Position numbers and translations under genes: made by a program. A stretch of DNA of 64,000 bases, from contig JACKLO010000021.1 in the NCBI GenBank assembly GCA_024235915.1, positions 40,925 to 104,924 on the forward strand. The letters are read 5' to 3'. Numbering within the stretch: the first letter of the stretch is position 1; the number at the start of each line of letters is the position of its first letter. Of the stretch, positions 25,837 through 39,416 are shown one piece after another. The notes below the pieces were generated by a model that had not been told where the DNA came from, ran no database searches, and was given only the letters and a program-made list of their open reading frames with translations. The stretch is from Burkholderiaceae bacterium (GTDB lineage: Bacteria; Pseudomonadota; Gammaproteobacteria; Burkholderiales; Burkholderiaceae_C).

Positions 25837-27975
25837 ATGCAGGGCATGAACGACGCTGACGGCCTCCAACTGGCGCTGCTGGGCTTTGCCGCGGCGGTGC
25901 TGGCTTACGGTGCTTTGGCAGCGCGCCTGGTCACCAGTGGCTACCTCAGACCGCAGGCTGGGGGCCCGGCAGGATGGTTTCTGGCCGCAGTGGCCGCCAG
26001 CGCGATGTGGGGAGCCGCAGGCTTGGCCGCGGTCTGGGCCCCTTCCGGTTTCAGCGCGCTCACCGCCGGCACTACAGACCTGCTGCGCTACGGCGCCTGG
26101 TTCGGCTTCCTCTTGGCGCTGCTGAAGCCGGGATTGCGCGAAACCCCAGGAAGCGAGATGCGCTGGCTTCCCCGGCTGGCCTGGGCGGCGTGTGCTGCCA
26201 CGGCCGTCGCCCTGGTGCTCCCGCACCTGACGGACGATGCGCAGGCGGCCCGCGCCGGCCTGTTCGCCTGGTTGGCGTTGCCGGTACTGGGCCTCCTGCT
26301 GGTGGAGCAGCTCTTCCGCAACATTGCCCGAGACGGCCGCTGGGGGGCCAAGCCGATGTGCCTGGGCCTCGCACTGGTGTTCGCCTACGACGTGTACATC
26401 CACTCGCAGGCGGTGCTGTTCGGCAGCTTCGACATGGACGCCTTCAGCATCCGCGCCGGCATCCATGTGCTGGCCGTGCCGTTGCTGTTCATGGCAGCAC
26501 GACGCATGGCTGACTGGCAGGTACGCCTGCAGGTGTCTCATCGACTGGCCTTCTATTCGGCCACCTTGCTGCTGGGGGGTGCCTACCTGCTGTTCGTGTC
26601 AGGCATTGGCTACTACGTGCGCTACTTCGGCGGCAGTTGGGGCCGAGCACTGCAGCTGGCGGTGCTCTTCGGCGCATTGCTGGTGCTGGCGGTGCTGCTG
26701 ATGTCACAGACGGCCCGCGCCAAGGTGCGCGTGTTCATCAACAAGAACTTCTTCGCTTACCGCTTCGACTACCGCGAAGAATGGCTACGCTTCACCCAGA
26801 CGCTGTCGACCGCGGTGTCACCCCAGGAGATGGGTGCACTGGTTATTCGTGGCTTGGCCGACATGGTGGAAAGCCCAGGCGGCAGTCTGTGGATGCGCAG
26901 CGCTGATGGGCAGCGCTTCATCGAGACGGCACGCACGCACCGTGTCGTGCCGGAAACCGAGTTGCCGGGTGATCACCCCTTTGTGCACTTCATGGCGCAG
27001 GAAGGCTGGATCGTTGACCTTGGCGAGGCACGCCAACATCCGCAACGCTATCCCGACATGGGCCTGCCAGCCTGGCTGCAGGCGGCGGATGCCGTCTGGG
27101 CCGCGGTGCCGTTGATGGTGGGCGATGAACTCACCGGATTCGCATTGATCGAGCCGCCGCATGCCGGCGCTGCACTGGACTGGGAGGTGCGCGACCTGCT
27201 GAAGACGGCCAGCCGCCAGGCCGCCACCTTTCTGGCTCAGCTGCACGCCGCAGAGGCCTTGCTGGAATCCCGCAAGTTCGAGGCCTTCAACCGCATGTCG
27301 GCCTTCGTGGTGCACGATCTGAAGAACATCGTGACGCAGTTGTCGCTGATGATGAAGAACGCCAAACGGCTGCACGACAATCCTGAGTTCCAACAGGACA
27401 TGCTCGCCACGGTGGAGAGTTCGCTCGACAAGATGCGCCAGTTGATGCTGCAGTTGCGCGCCGGCCAGGCCGCGCCGGGTGGCTCTGCGGGTGTGGAACT
27501 GGCGCCCATCGCGCGACGCTTGGCCGAAACGGCCACTCAGCGTGGGCGTCAATTGGAACTCGAGCACCTGGACCCTGTGAGTACGCGCGGTGATGCGTCC
27601 CGCATCGAACGCGTCGTCGGCCACGTGGTGCAGAACGCCTTCGATGCCACGCCCGCGAACGGGCGGGTCTGGCTGTCGGTGGCACGGGTCAGCGGCCAGG
27701 TGCACGTGACCGTGGGTGATACCGGCCAGGGCATGACACGCGACTTCATTGATCAACGCCTGTTCAAGCCTTTTGCCAGTACCAAGACTTCGACGACGCC
27801 CGGTGTTTCTGGCGGCATGGGCATCGGGTCGTACGAGAGTTTCCAGTATGTGCGTGAACTCGGCGGCCAGATCCTGGTCGACAGCGAGCCCGGCCGCGGT
27901 ACGGTGTTCACCTTGATCCTGCCGCTGCTGCAAACCACGACGGGCTCGGACCTCCAGATGCCCGCCGCCGCCTGA
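25837..27975 (+). CDS. prsK: PEP-CTERM system sensor histidine kinase PrsK
   Basis: 712 residues. The N-terminal 300 residues contain about eight hydrophobic segments, followed by a GAF-like domain (about 330-470). The phospho-accepting His493 sits in the motif Phe-Val-Val-His-Asp-Leu-Lys-Asn. The ATPase domain has the N box with Asn-Ala-Phe-Asp-Ala-Thr, Gly-Asp-Thr-Gly-Gln-Gly-Met, and Gly-Gly-Met-Gly-Ile-Gly. This order matches PrsK (TIGR02916-like), the kinase partner of PrsR in exosortase loci. The signal it senses is unknown. The next gene, prsR, starts 22 nt downstream. Confidence 0.95.
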   Translation: MQGMNDADGLQLALLGFAAAVLAYGALAARLVTSGYLRPQAGGPAGWFLAAVAASAMWGAAGLAAVWAPSGFSALTAGTTDLLRYGAWFGFLLALLKPGLRETPGSEMRWLPRLAWAACAATAVALVLPHLTDDAQAARAGLFAWLALPVLGLLLVEQLFRNIARDGRWGAKPMCLGLALVFAYDVYIHSQAVLFGSFDMDAFSIRAGIHVLAVPLLFMAARRMADWQVRLQVSHRLAFYSATLLLGGAYLLFVSGIGYYVRYFGGSWGRALQLAVLFGALLVLAVLLMSQTARAKVRVFINKNFFAYRFDYREEWLRFTQTLSTAVSPQEMGALVIRGLADMVESPGGSLWMRSADGQRFIETARTHRVVPETELPGDHPFVHFMAQEGWIVDLGEARQHPQRYPDMGLPAWLQAADAVWAAVPLMVGDELTGFALIEPPHAGAALDWEVRDLLKTASRQAATFLAQLHAAEALLESRKFEAFNRMSAFVVHDLKNIVTQLSLMMKNAKRLHDNPEFQQDMLATVESSLDKMRQLMLQLRAGQAAPGGSAGVELAPIARRLAETATQRGRQLELEHLDPVSTRGDASRIERVVGHVVQNAFDATPANGRVWLSVARVSGQVHVTVGDTGQGMTRDFIDQRLFKPFASTKTSTTPGVSGGMGIGSYESFQYVRELGGQILVDSEPGRGTVFTLILPLLQTTTGSDLQMPAAA

Positions 27976-27997
27976 TTCCACCAGATCCCGCCCCTGA

Positions 27998-29371
27998 ATG
28001 AGCGCCGACAAACTCCCCCCGCTGATGATCGTCGAGGACGATCTGGCGCTGCAGAAGCAGATCAAGTGGTCGCTGGACCGTTTCGAATGCGTGACCGCCA
28101 ACGACCGCGCTAGCGCCCTGGCGGCACAGCGCCGCCACCAGCCGGCGGTGATCACTATGGACCTGGGCCTGCCGCCGGACCCGGACGCCACCTCCGAAGG
28201 CTTCCGCCTGCTGGAACAACTGCTGGAAGCCGACCCGCACGCCAAGGTCATCGTGCTCACCGGCCAGAACGACCAGGCCAATGCGCTGCGCGCCGTGGCG
28301 TTGGGCGCCTACGATTTTTTTGCCAAGCCCTTCGAGCCGGAACTGCTGGGCCTGACCATCGACCGCGCCTATCGGCTTTGGGAGCTGCAGGCCGAGAATC
28401 GCCGCCTGCAGGCCTTGCAGCACCCCGACGCGCTCGGCGGGCTGATGACGCGCGACGCCGACATGCAGAAGCTCTGCCGGCTCATCGAACGCGTGGCCGG
28501 CAGCGACGCCACCGTGATGCTGCTGGGCGAAAGCGGCACCGGCAAGGAAGTGCTGGCCCAGGGCCTGCACGAGGCCTCCAAACGCAGCGGCAAGTTCGTG
28601 GCCATCAACTGCGCGGCCATCCCGGAGAACCTGCTCGAGACCGAACTGTTCGGCCACGAAAAGGGCGCGTTCACCGGGGCCACGAAGACCACGCTGGGCA
28701 AGATCGAGACGGCCCATGGCGGTACCCTGATGCTCGACGAGATCGGTGACCTGCCGATGTCGCTGCAGGCCAAGCTGCTGCGCTTTCTGCAGGAACGCAC
28801 GATCGAGCGCGTGGGCGGGCGGCAGGAAATCCCCGTGGACGTGCGTGTGGTCTGCGCCACCCATCAGAACCTGAAGGCGCAAATCGCCGATGGCCGCTTC
28901 CGCGAAGACCTGTACTACCGCCTGGCCGAGATCGTGGTCGACATCCCGCCACTGCGGCAGCGCACCGGCGACGCCGTGCTGCTGGCACATGCCTTCCTGC
29001 GCCGCTTTGCGCAGGAGCAGCGTCGGGGCAGTCTGAGTTTCAGCGACGACGCGGTGCGCGCCATCGAGGCCCATGGCTGGCCGGGCAACGTGCGCGAATT
29101 GATCAACGTGGTCAAGCGCGCCTCCATCATGGCCGACGGGGCGCGCGTGACGGCGCAGGACCTGAACCTGCCCGTGCCTGACGCACCCGCACCGGAATCA
29201 CCGGCGGAGCATGCCGACCTGGACCTGCGCCGCATCCGCGAGCAGGCCGAACGCGAGGCAATCGTCACCGCGCTGGCGCGGTCCAACGGCAACGTGCTGC
29301 GTGCGGCGGAAATGCTGGGCGTGAGTCGCCCGACGCTTTACGACCTGATGCACCGGCTGGCCATCAAGTGA
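27998..29371 (+). CDS. prsR: PEP-CTERM-box sigma-54-dependent response regulator PrsR
   Basis: 457 residues. The receiver domain (1-125) has acidic residues at 13-15 and phospho-acceptor Asp55. The central AAA+ domain has Walker A Gly-Glu-Ser-Gly-Thr-Gly-Lys at 177-183 and the sigma-54 contact loop Gly-Ala-Phe-Thr-Gly-Ala at 223-228. A Fis-type helix-turn-helix occupies about 425-457, with Ala-Ala-Glu-Met-Leu-Gly-Val-Ser-Arg-Pro-Thr-Leu-Tyr. It is expected to activate RpoN promoters of PEP-CTERM genes after phosphorylation by PrsK. The consensus sigma-54 promoter at 17543 in the same window is the obvious target. Confidence 0.96.
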   Translation: MSADKLPPLMIVEDDLALQKQIKWSLDRFECVTANDRASALAAQRRHQPAVITMDLGLPPDPDATSEGFRLLEQLLEADPHAKVIVLTGQNDQANALRAVALGAYDFFAKPFEPELLGLTIDRAYRLWELQAENRRLQALQHPDALGGLMTRDADMQKLCRLIERVAGSDATVMLLGESGTGKEVLAQGLHEASKRSGKFVAINCAAIPENLLETELFGHEKGAFTGATKTTLGKIETAHGGTLMLDEIGDLPMSLQAKLLRFLQERTIERVGGRQEIPVDVRVVCATHQNLKAQIADGRFREDLYYRLAEIVVDIPPLRQRTGDAVLLAHAFLRRFAQEQRRGSLSFSDDAVRAIEAHGWPGNVRELINVVKRASIMADGARVTAQDLNLPVPDAPAPESPAEHADLDLRRIREQAEREAIVTALARSNGNVLRAAEMLGVSRPTLYDLMHRLAIK

Positions 29372-29408
29372 CCGCCGACGCCCGATGAGAACACAGGGGA
29401 AAGAAGCA

Positions 29409-32177
29409 ATGAAACGCATGCAACGCCTGCTGGTACCCACCGTGCTGGCCACATTGATCCTGGCGGCCTGTGGCGGCAAGGACCCGGCCGAACTGGTGGC
29501 CTCGGCACGCGGCTACGCCGACAAGGGCGAACACCAGGCGGCCATCATCGAGTTGAAAACGGCCATCCAGGCTGCCCCGGACAATGGCGAGGCGCGTTTC
29601 CTGCTTGGACGTTCGTTGCTGGCCAATGGCGATACCAACGGCGCCAACCTCGAACTGCGCAAGGCCATGGACCTGCGCTACGACGAGGACCAGGTGGTGC
29701 CCGCGCTGGCGCGCGCAATGATGCAGCAGGGCGATTTCCAGCGGCTGCTGGAACAGTTCGGCAGCCACGAGCTCAAAGATCCGTTGGCGCAGGCCGAATT
29801 GAAGGTGACGCTGGCGCGCGCCAACGGCGGCCTGGGTCGTCGAAACGAATCGAAGCAGGCCCTGCAGGCGGCGTTGAAAGCCATGCCCGAGTACGGCCCG
29901 GCCAAGATTTACGGGGCGCGCATCCAGGCCGACGAAGGTGATCTGGACGGGGGTTTGGCGACCGTGGAGACCCAGCTTCAACGTACGCCACAGGATTCAG
30001 AGGGCTGGCTAGTCAAAGGCGACCTGTTGCTTTACGGCAAGCATGATGCTGACGCAGCACTGATCGCATACCGCCAAGCGCTGACCGTCCGATCTACATT
30101 GGTCAGCGCACACATTGGCGCAATGACTGCTGCAATGGCGAAGGGCGAGCTCCCAACGACCAAGACCCAGTTGGAGGTCATGAGCAAGGCGCTGCCCAAA
30201 CATCCGCAGACGCTCTTCTTCGCCGCCCATGTGGCGCAACTGGAGAAGAACTTCGATCGCGCCAAGGAACTGGTCGACCAGTTGCTACGCGTGTCGCCAG
30301 ACAACGTCCAGGTCCTGCGGCTGGCGGGCACCGTGGAGTGGGAGCGCAAGTCCTGGGTCATTGCGGAAACGCACTTGGCCAAGGCCCTGCAGTTGCGCCC
30401 GGCCCTGGACGAAGTGCGACGCATGCTGGCCAGCGTCCAGTTGCAGCGCGGCGAGCCTGCGAAGGCCCTGGCCACACTGCAGCCGTTGCTCGAAGGCAAT
30501 CGCCCGCGGGCCACTGACTTCTCGCTGAAGGCCCAGGCCCACATGCAGGCTGGGGACCTGGAACAGGCCGAACGCGCACTGGCCCAGGCAGCGAAGGCCG
30601 AGCCCGACAACGTGCGGGTGCGCACGGCCCTGGCATTCAGCCGTTCTCTGCAGGGCCGAGATGTCGGTGGGCTCAATGAACTACAGCAACTGGCACAGGC
30701 CGACAACACGGTGGCCGATCTGCCGCTGATCTCGGCCCTGTTGCGCAAGAAGGACTACAAGGGCGCCCTGGCGGCGGTCGATGCGCTGGAACGCAAGACG
30801 CCGGACAAGCCCGTGGCCGCCAACCTGCGCGGCAAGATCCTGGTGCGAACCGGCGACATGAAGGGCGCGACTGCGGCGTTCCAGCAGGCACTGAAGCTGC
30901 AGCCCAGCTTCTACCCGGCCGCTGCCGCGTTGGCCGAACTGGCCTTGATGGACAAACGTTCGGACGACGCGCTCAAGATCCTGGAAGACTTCCTGAAGGC
31001 CTCGCCCACCAACACGCAGGCGCTGCTGGCCACCGCGACGCTGAAGGTGCGTGCCGGTGCTGCACGAGACGAGGTCCGGGCCATCTTCGACCGCGCGATC
31101 CAGCAGGCTCCCACCGAGCCAGCCCCACGCCTCGCGCTGGTCAATTACCTGCTCAGCACGCAAGATGTGAAAACGGCATTGAGCACGGCGCAGCAGGCCT
31201 CGGCGGCCCTGCCCGAGAACGCGGCCATCCTGGACGCCTTGGGACGCGCGCAGGCCGCGTCAGGTGACACCAACCAGGCCTTGGCCTCCTTCGGCAAGCT
31301 GTCTCAGCTCTTGCCAACGTCCGTGGCGCCGCATCTGCGCATTGCCGACGTCCATTGGGCTGCCAAGAACACCGATGCGGCGATCCAGGCGCTCAAGCGC
31401 GCGCTTTCAGTGGACAGCCAGAGCCTGCAGGCCCAGCGTTCGCTGGTGGATGCCTACCTGGCCACCGACAAGCCGGCGGACGCCACCAAAGTCGCCCAGC
31501 AGGTTCGGCAGCAGCGGCCGCAGCAGGACGTGGGTTACCTGCTTGAAGGAGGCATTGCCTCGAACCAGCGGCAGTGGCCACAGGCCATCAGCGTCTACCG
31601 CGATGGCTTGAAGGCCGTGCCCGATTCGACCGAACTGGCCACGCGTCTGCACGTGGCACTGACCGCCGGCAAGCAGGAGGCCGAGGCCGGCAAGCTGGCG
31701 GCCGACTGGCTGCGCGGCCACCCGAACGATGGGGCATTCCGCTTCTACCTCGGTGACCAAGCCCTGGCCCGCAAGGACCTGGCCACCGCGGAGGTTCATT
31801 ACCGCGATGTGCTGAAGATCCAACCCGAGAACGCGCTGGCGCTGAACAACGTGGCCTGGCTGATGGCCACGGCCAAGAAACGTGGCGCGGTACCGATGGC
31901 CGAAAAGGCCGTCGCCCTGCTGCCCGATCGCCCTGTGATCATGGACACCCTGGCCTTGGCGCTGGCCGCCGAAGGCCAGACAGCCAAGGCTGTGGACGTC
32001 ATGAAGCAGGCGGTGCGGCTGGAGGAGAAGAACCCGCAGCTGCGGTTCAACCTGGCCAAGCTGCTCGTCGAGGCCGGCGACAAGACCGCCGCGAAGACGG
32101 AGCTAGAGACGCTGGCCAAGCTGGGCGACAAATTCCCGCGCCACGGCGAGGTGACGACGATGCTGAAAGCGCTCTGA
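29409..32177 (+). CDS. prsT: PEP-CTERM system TPR-repeat lipoprotein PrsT
   Basis: 922 residues from the ATG at 29409, preceded by AGGGGAAAG. The signal peptide ends with the lipobox Leu-Ala-Ala-Cys-Gly-Gly. The rest is a long array of TPR-like helix pairs, with recurring Ala at positions 8 and 20 and Asn/Asp-Pro turns, matching the TIGR02917 family usually encoded beside prsK and prsR. It is probably a periplasmic scaffold anchored to a membrane, by analogy with AlgK-type TPR lipoproteins in polymer export; the partner is not known. A strong bidirectional terminator follows 30 nt after the stop. Confidence 0.94.
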   Translation: MKRMQRLLVPTVLATLILAACGGKDPAELVASARGYADKGEHQAAIIELKTAIQAAPDNGEARFLLGRSLLANGDTNGANLELRKAMDLRYDEDQVVPALARAMMQQGDFQRLLEQFGSHELKDPLAQAELKVTLARANGGLGRRNESKQALQAALKAMPEYGPAKIYGARIQADEGDLDGGLATVETQLQRTPQDSEGWLVKGDLLLYGKHDADAALIAYRQALTVRSTLVSAHIGAMTAAMAKGELPTTKTQLEVMSKALPKHPQTLFFAAHVAQLEKNFDRAKELVDQLLRVSPDNVQVLRLAGTVEWERKSWVIAETHLAKALQLRPALDEVRRMLASVQLQRGEPAKALATLQPLLEGNRPRATDFSLKAQAHMQAGDLEQAERALAQAAKAEPDNVRVRTALAFSRSLQGRDVGGLNELQQLAQADNTVADLPLISALLRKKDYKGALAAVDALERKTPDKPVAANLRGKILVRTGDMKGATAAFQQALKLQPSFYPAAAALAELALMDKRSDDALKILEDFLKASPTNTQALLATATLKVRAGAARDEVRAIFDRAIQQAPTEPAPRLALVNYLLSTQDVKTALSTAQQASAALPENAAILDALGRAQAASGDTNQALASFGKLSQLLPTSVAPHLRIADVHWAAKNTDAAIQALKRALSVDSQSLQAQRSLVDAYLATDKPADATKVAQQVRQQRPQQDVGYLLEGGIASNQRQWPQAISVYRDGLKAVPDSTELATRLHVALTAGKQEAEAGKLAADWLRGHPNDGAFRFYLGDQALARKDLATAEVHYRDVLKIQPENALALNNVAWLMATAKKRGAVPMAEKAVALLPDRPVIMDTLALALAAEGQTAKAVDVMKQAVRLEEKNPQLRFNLAKLLVEAGDKTAAKTELETLAKLGDKFPRHGEVTTMLKAL

Positions 32178-32206
32178 CATCCCGCTGAGGTCACTCGGTC
32201 GCCAAG

Positions 32207-32240
32207 AAAAACGGCCCGCGATCGCGGGCCGTTTTCTTTT
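32207..32240. terminator. Bidirectional terminator between prsT and gltD
   Basis: An AAAA-tailed GC-rich palindrome (AAAACGGCCCGCG, AT, CGCGGGCCGTTTT) with a further CTTTT on the plus strand lies between two convergent genes. The A tract on one side and T tract on the other allow it to work in both directions. Confidence 0.94.
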
Positions 32241-32257
32241 GAGCATCAGACGATCGG

Positions 32258-33745
32258 TCAGCGCGGCAGCGCCGTGCCCCCCATCAGGAACCGATCCACC
32301 TCCCGCGCCGCCTGCCGGCCTTCGCGAATGGCCCAGACCACCAGGCTCTGCCCACGCCGCATGTCGCCGGCGGCGAACACCTTGGCCACGTTGGTGGCGT
32401 AGCCGGACACATCGTCGGTCGACGCCTTGGCATTGCCGCGGCCGTCGCGCTCGACGCCGAAGGCCTCCAGCACCGGCGACACCGGGTGCACGAAGCCCAT
32501 GGCCAGCAGCACTAGGTCGGCCGGCCAGTCCTTCTCGGTGCCCGGCACCTCGACCATCTTGCCGCCCTCGAAGCGCACGTGCACGGTCTTCAGCGCCTTG
32601 ACCCTGCCCTTGTCCTTGCCCGTGCCGGCGATGAACTCCTTGGTGGCGATGGCGAACTCGCGGCTGCAGCCCTCTTCGTGGCTGGAGCTGGTGCGCAGCT
32701 TGTAGGGCCAGTAGGGCCAGGTCAGCGGGCGGTCTTCCTCTTCCGGCGGCTGCGGCATCAGCTCGAACTGCGTGACGCTGGCCGCGCCGTGGCGGTTGCT
32801 GGTGCCCACGCAGTCGCTGCCGGTATCGCCGCCGCCGATGACGATGACGTGCTTGCCCTCGGCGCGGATCTGGCCCTTGAGCTTGTCGCCGGCCACCACC
32901 TTGTTTTGCTGCGGCAGGAACTCCATCGCGAAGTGCACGCCGTCGAGTTCGCGGCCGGGCACGGGCAGGTCGCGGCTGACCTCGGAGCCACCCGACAGCA
33001 ACACGGCGTCGAATTCGGCCTGCAGCTGCTCGGCGCTGACCGTTTCCTTGGCGTCGTTGGTGACCTTGCTGCCGGCGCCGTCGGCAGGCATCGCCCCCAC
33101 CAGCACGCCGGTGCGGAAGACCACGCCTTCGGCCTCCATCTGCGCCACGCGGCGGTCGATGTGGCTCTTCTCCATCTTGAAGTCGGGGATGCCATAGCGC
33201 AGCAGGCCGCCGATGCGGCTGTTCTTCTCGAACACCGTCACGTCATGCCCCGCGCGCGCCAGCTGCTGCGCTGCGGCCAGGCCTGCCGGGCCGCTGCCGA
33301 CCACGGCCACCCTCTTGCCCGTCTTCGCGGCCGCCGGCATCGGCGTCACCCAGCCTTCGGCCCAGGCGCGGTCGATGATGGCGTGTTCGATGCTCTTGAT
33401 GCCCACCGCATCGTCGTTGACGTTCAGCGTGCACGCTGCCTCGCAGGGTGCGGGGCAGACGCGGCCGGTGAACTCCGGGAAGTTGTTGGTGCTGTGCAGC
33501 ACGTCGATGGCGTTCTGCCAGTCACCGCGGAACACCAGGTCGTTGAAGTCCGGGATGATGTTGTTGACCGGGCAGCCGCTGTTGCAGAACGGCGTGCCGC
33601 AGTCCATGCAGCGCGCGCCCTGGACCTTGCTCTGCTCCTCGCTGAGCCCGATGACGAATTCCTTCCAGGTCTTCAGGCGCTTGGGGACGGCCTCGTAGCC
33701 CTCCTCCAGCCGCTCGAACTCCATGAAACCGGTGACCTTGCCCAT
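32258..33745 (-). CDS. gltD: Glutamate synthase (NADPH) small subunit
   Basis: 495 residues. Cysteine clusters Cys-Met-Asp-Cys-Gly-Thr-Pro-Phe-Cys-Asn-Ser-Gly-Cys-Pro (about 46-60) and Cys-Pro-Ala-Pro-Cys-Glu-Ala-Ala-Cys bind the [4Fe-4S] clusters. A FAD site (Gly-Ser-Gly-Pro-Ala-Gly-Leu-Ala) and an NADPH site (Gly-Gly-Gly-Asp-Thr-Gly-Ser-Asp) follow. It passes electrons from NADPH to the large subunit to convert 2-oxoglutarate and glutamine into two glutamates. It is encoded 108 nt downstream of gltB, with a nested inverted repeat between them. Confidence 0.97.
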   Translation of the reverse strand: MGKVTGFMEFERLEEGYEAVPKRLKTWKEFVIGLSEEQSKVQGARCMDCGTPFCNSGCPVNNIIPDFNDLVFRGDWQNAIDVLHSTNNFPEFTGRVCPAPCEAACTLNVNDDAVGIKSIEHAIIDRAWAEGWVTPMPAAAKTGKRVAVVGSGPAGLAAAQQLARAGHDVTVFEKNSRIGGLLRYGIPDFKMEKSHIDRRVAQMEAEGVVFRTGVLVGAMPADGAGSKVTNDAKETVSAEQLQAEFDAVLLSGGSEVSRDLPVPGRELDGVHFAMEFLPQQNKVVAGDKLKGQIRAEGKHVIVIGGGDTGSDCVGTSNRHGAASVTQFELMPQPPEEEDRPLTWPYWPYKLRTSSSHEEGCSREFAIATKEFIAGTGKDKGRVKALKTVHVRFEGGKMVEVPGTEKDWPADLVLLAMGFVHPVSPVLEAFGVERDGRGNAKASTDDVSGYATNVAKVFAAGDMRRGQSLVVWAIREGRQAAREVDRFLMGGTALPR

Positions 33746-33782
33746 GTTGTCAGTACCTCGATCTCGTTAATGGGCGCACGCA

Positions 33783-33846
33783 GGCGCCGGGCCGCCCCAA
33801 GCCGGAGTGCACCCCCCCTCGGGGGTGGCGACGGTACTCCGGCGCC
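33783..33846. repeat. Nested inverted repeat between gltB and gltD
   Basis: Three arms nest within 64 bp: GGCGCCGG/CCGGCGCC (33783-33790 with 33839-33846), CCGGAGT/ACTCCGG (33802-33808 with 33836-33842) and CACCCCC/GGGGGTG (33810-33816 with 33821-33827). Hairpin-forming intergenic repeats of this C-run/G-run type recur in Burkholderiales genomes. It could stabilise the 3' end of the gltB part of the message or attenuate gltD. Confidence 0.7.
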
Positions 33847-33853
33847 GGGGTCG

Positions 33854-38578
<4,725 letters not shown>

Positions 38579-38609
38579 GGCGGTCTCCGGGCAGGGTGCA
38601 GGGAGCGCG

Positions 38610-38638
38610 AATCTATCGCAGTGCAGCAAAACCGGCAA
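38610..38638 (-). promoter_or_regulatory. Possible sigma-70 promoter for gltB
   Basis: On the minus strand TTGCCG (38638-38633) and TAGATT (38615-38610) are separated by 17 bp, placing the start about 25-30 nt ahead of the gltB ATG at 38578. Both elements differ from consensus at two positions. This is a sequence match only. Confidence 0.4.
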
Positions 38639-38650
38639 TCAAAATCAAAT

Positions 38651-38711
38651 AGGGTCAGAGTCAATTAATTTATGACGAGTCCGAACTATTGAATTATTAG
38701 GGACAGAGTCA
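38651..38711. repeat. AGGG(T/A)CAGAGTCA direct repeat pair in an AT-rich patch, RAYT-associated
   Basis: Two near-identical 13-mers lie at 38651-38663 (AGGGTCAGAGTCA) and 38699-38711 (AGGGACAGAGTCA), 48 bp apart, in an AT-rich island unlike the surrounding DNA. The second contains the stop codon of the transposase-like gene. GGGTCAGAGTC-type sequences are often found beside Y1-transposase-like genes in proteobacteria and act as their REP-like partners. Copies elsewhere in the genome cannot be seen here. Confidence 0.75.
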
Positions 38712-39389
38712 CGTCTGCCCAGTGGGTTTCGGGTTCCGCGGGCGACCGGGTCGGCGCGGTCGCGCCGGCCGGCCGGTCGAGGCGGCCAGTGCCGCCAGGA
38801 AGTCTGGAGATCCCACCGCCCAGGCCCCATGCACGGCACGTGCCAGGTCGACCTCGCGACCCGCGTCCGGGCCCTGTTCCAGCCGCAGCCGCCAGGCCAG
38901 CTCCCGCTCGAACGGCGTGTTGCCCAGGGCCCAGAACACGGGCGCCTCCATCAGCGTCGGGTCGCGCGACTGGCCCAGGTGGTGGGGCGCGCTGCTGGGC
39001 CAGCCGGCGCGCCAAGCCGGCTGCTCCACGTGCTGGATCGCCGCCAGCAGCCATTCGCCGGACTCGATGACCGCCGCACGGTAGCGCCCACCCCACAAAG
39101 CCCCGACGCGCCCATGGCGCCGATTGAAGGCCTGCACGTAGCGTCGGCCAAGGGTCTGCATGAAACGGCCGAGGCCTTCGGCTTGTTCCGGGCACAGCAC
39201 CAGATCCAGCGCTTCGGGTTGGAGCGCGTACGCCCAGACCGCCACGCGGTACTGCATCGACAGCTCTCGCACCGCCTGGAGCAGCGTCTTCACATCCTGG
39301 GCGTCGACAGCCAGCGGCTGGCCATGCACCGTGGCCTGGCGCACGCAGTGCGCGTGTCCGGCCAGGGCCAGACGGGGCAAGCGAGCCAT
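38709..39389 (-). CDS. RAYT-like Y1-transposase homologue with substituted HUH motif
   Basis: 226 residues. The start Met-Ala-Arg-Leu-Pro-Arg-Leu is typical of the IS200-like/REP-associated tyrosine transposase group. Active members carry a His-x-His in a Met-Pro-Asn-His-Val-His-Leu context; here the aligned stretch is Gln-Pro-Glu-Ala-Leu-Asp-Leu at 57-63, so both histidines are gone (Ala60, Asp62). The likely catalytic Tyr84 is retained in Gly-Arg-Arg-Tyr-Val-Gln, as is Trp-Gly-Gly-Arg-Tyr. The frame is intact over a normal length, which suggests selection for a non-cleaving DNA-binding role or recent inactivation. It sits between dgt (27 nt upstream) and gltB. Confidence 0.85.
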   Translation of the reverse strand: MARLPRLALAGHAHCVRQATVHGQPLAVDAQDVKTLLQAVRELSMQYRVAVWAYALQPEALDLVLCPEQAEGLGRFMQTLGRRYVQAFNRRHGRVGALWGGRYRAAVIESGEWLLAAIQHVEQPAWRAGWPSSAPHHLGQSRDPTLMEAPVFWALGNTPFERELAWRLRLEQGPDAGREVDLARAVHGAWAVGSPDFLAALAASTGRPARPRRPGRPRNPKPTGQT

Positions 39390-39416
39390 GCGCCGTTGCG
39401 CCTCAGACGGCCCGTA

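Noticed and set aside
38709..39389. A complete insertion sequence at the gltB-dgt junction
   Set aside because: No terminal inverted repeats or target-site duplications are visible, and the gene is the solitary RAYT type.
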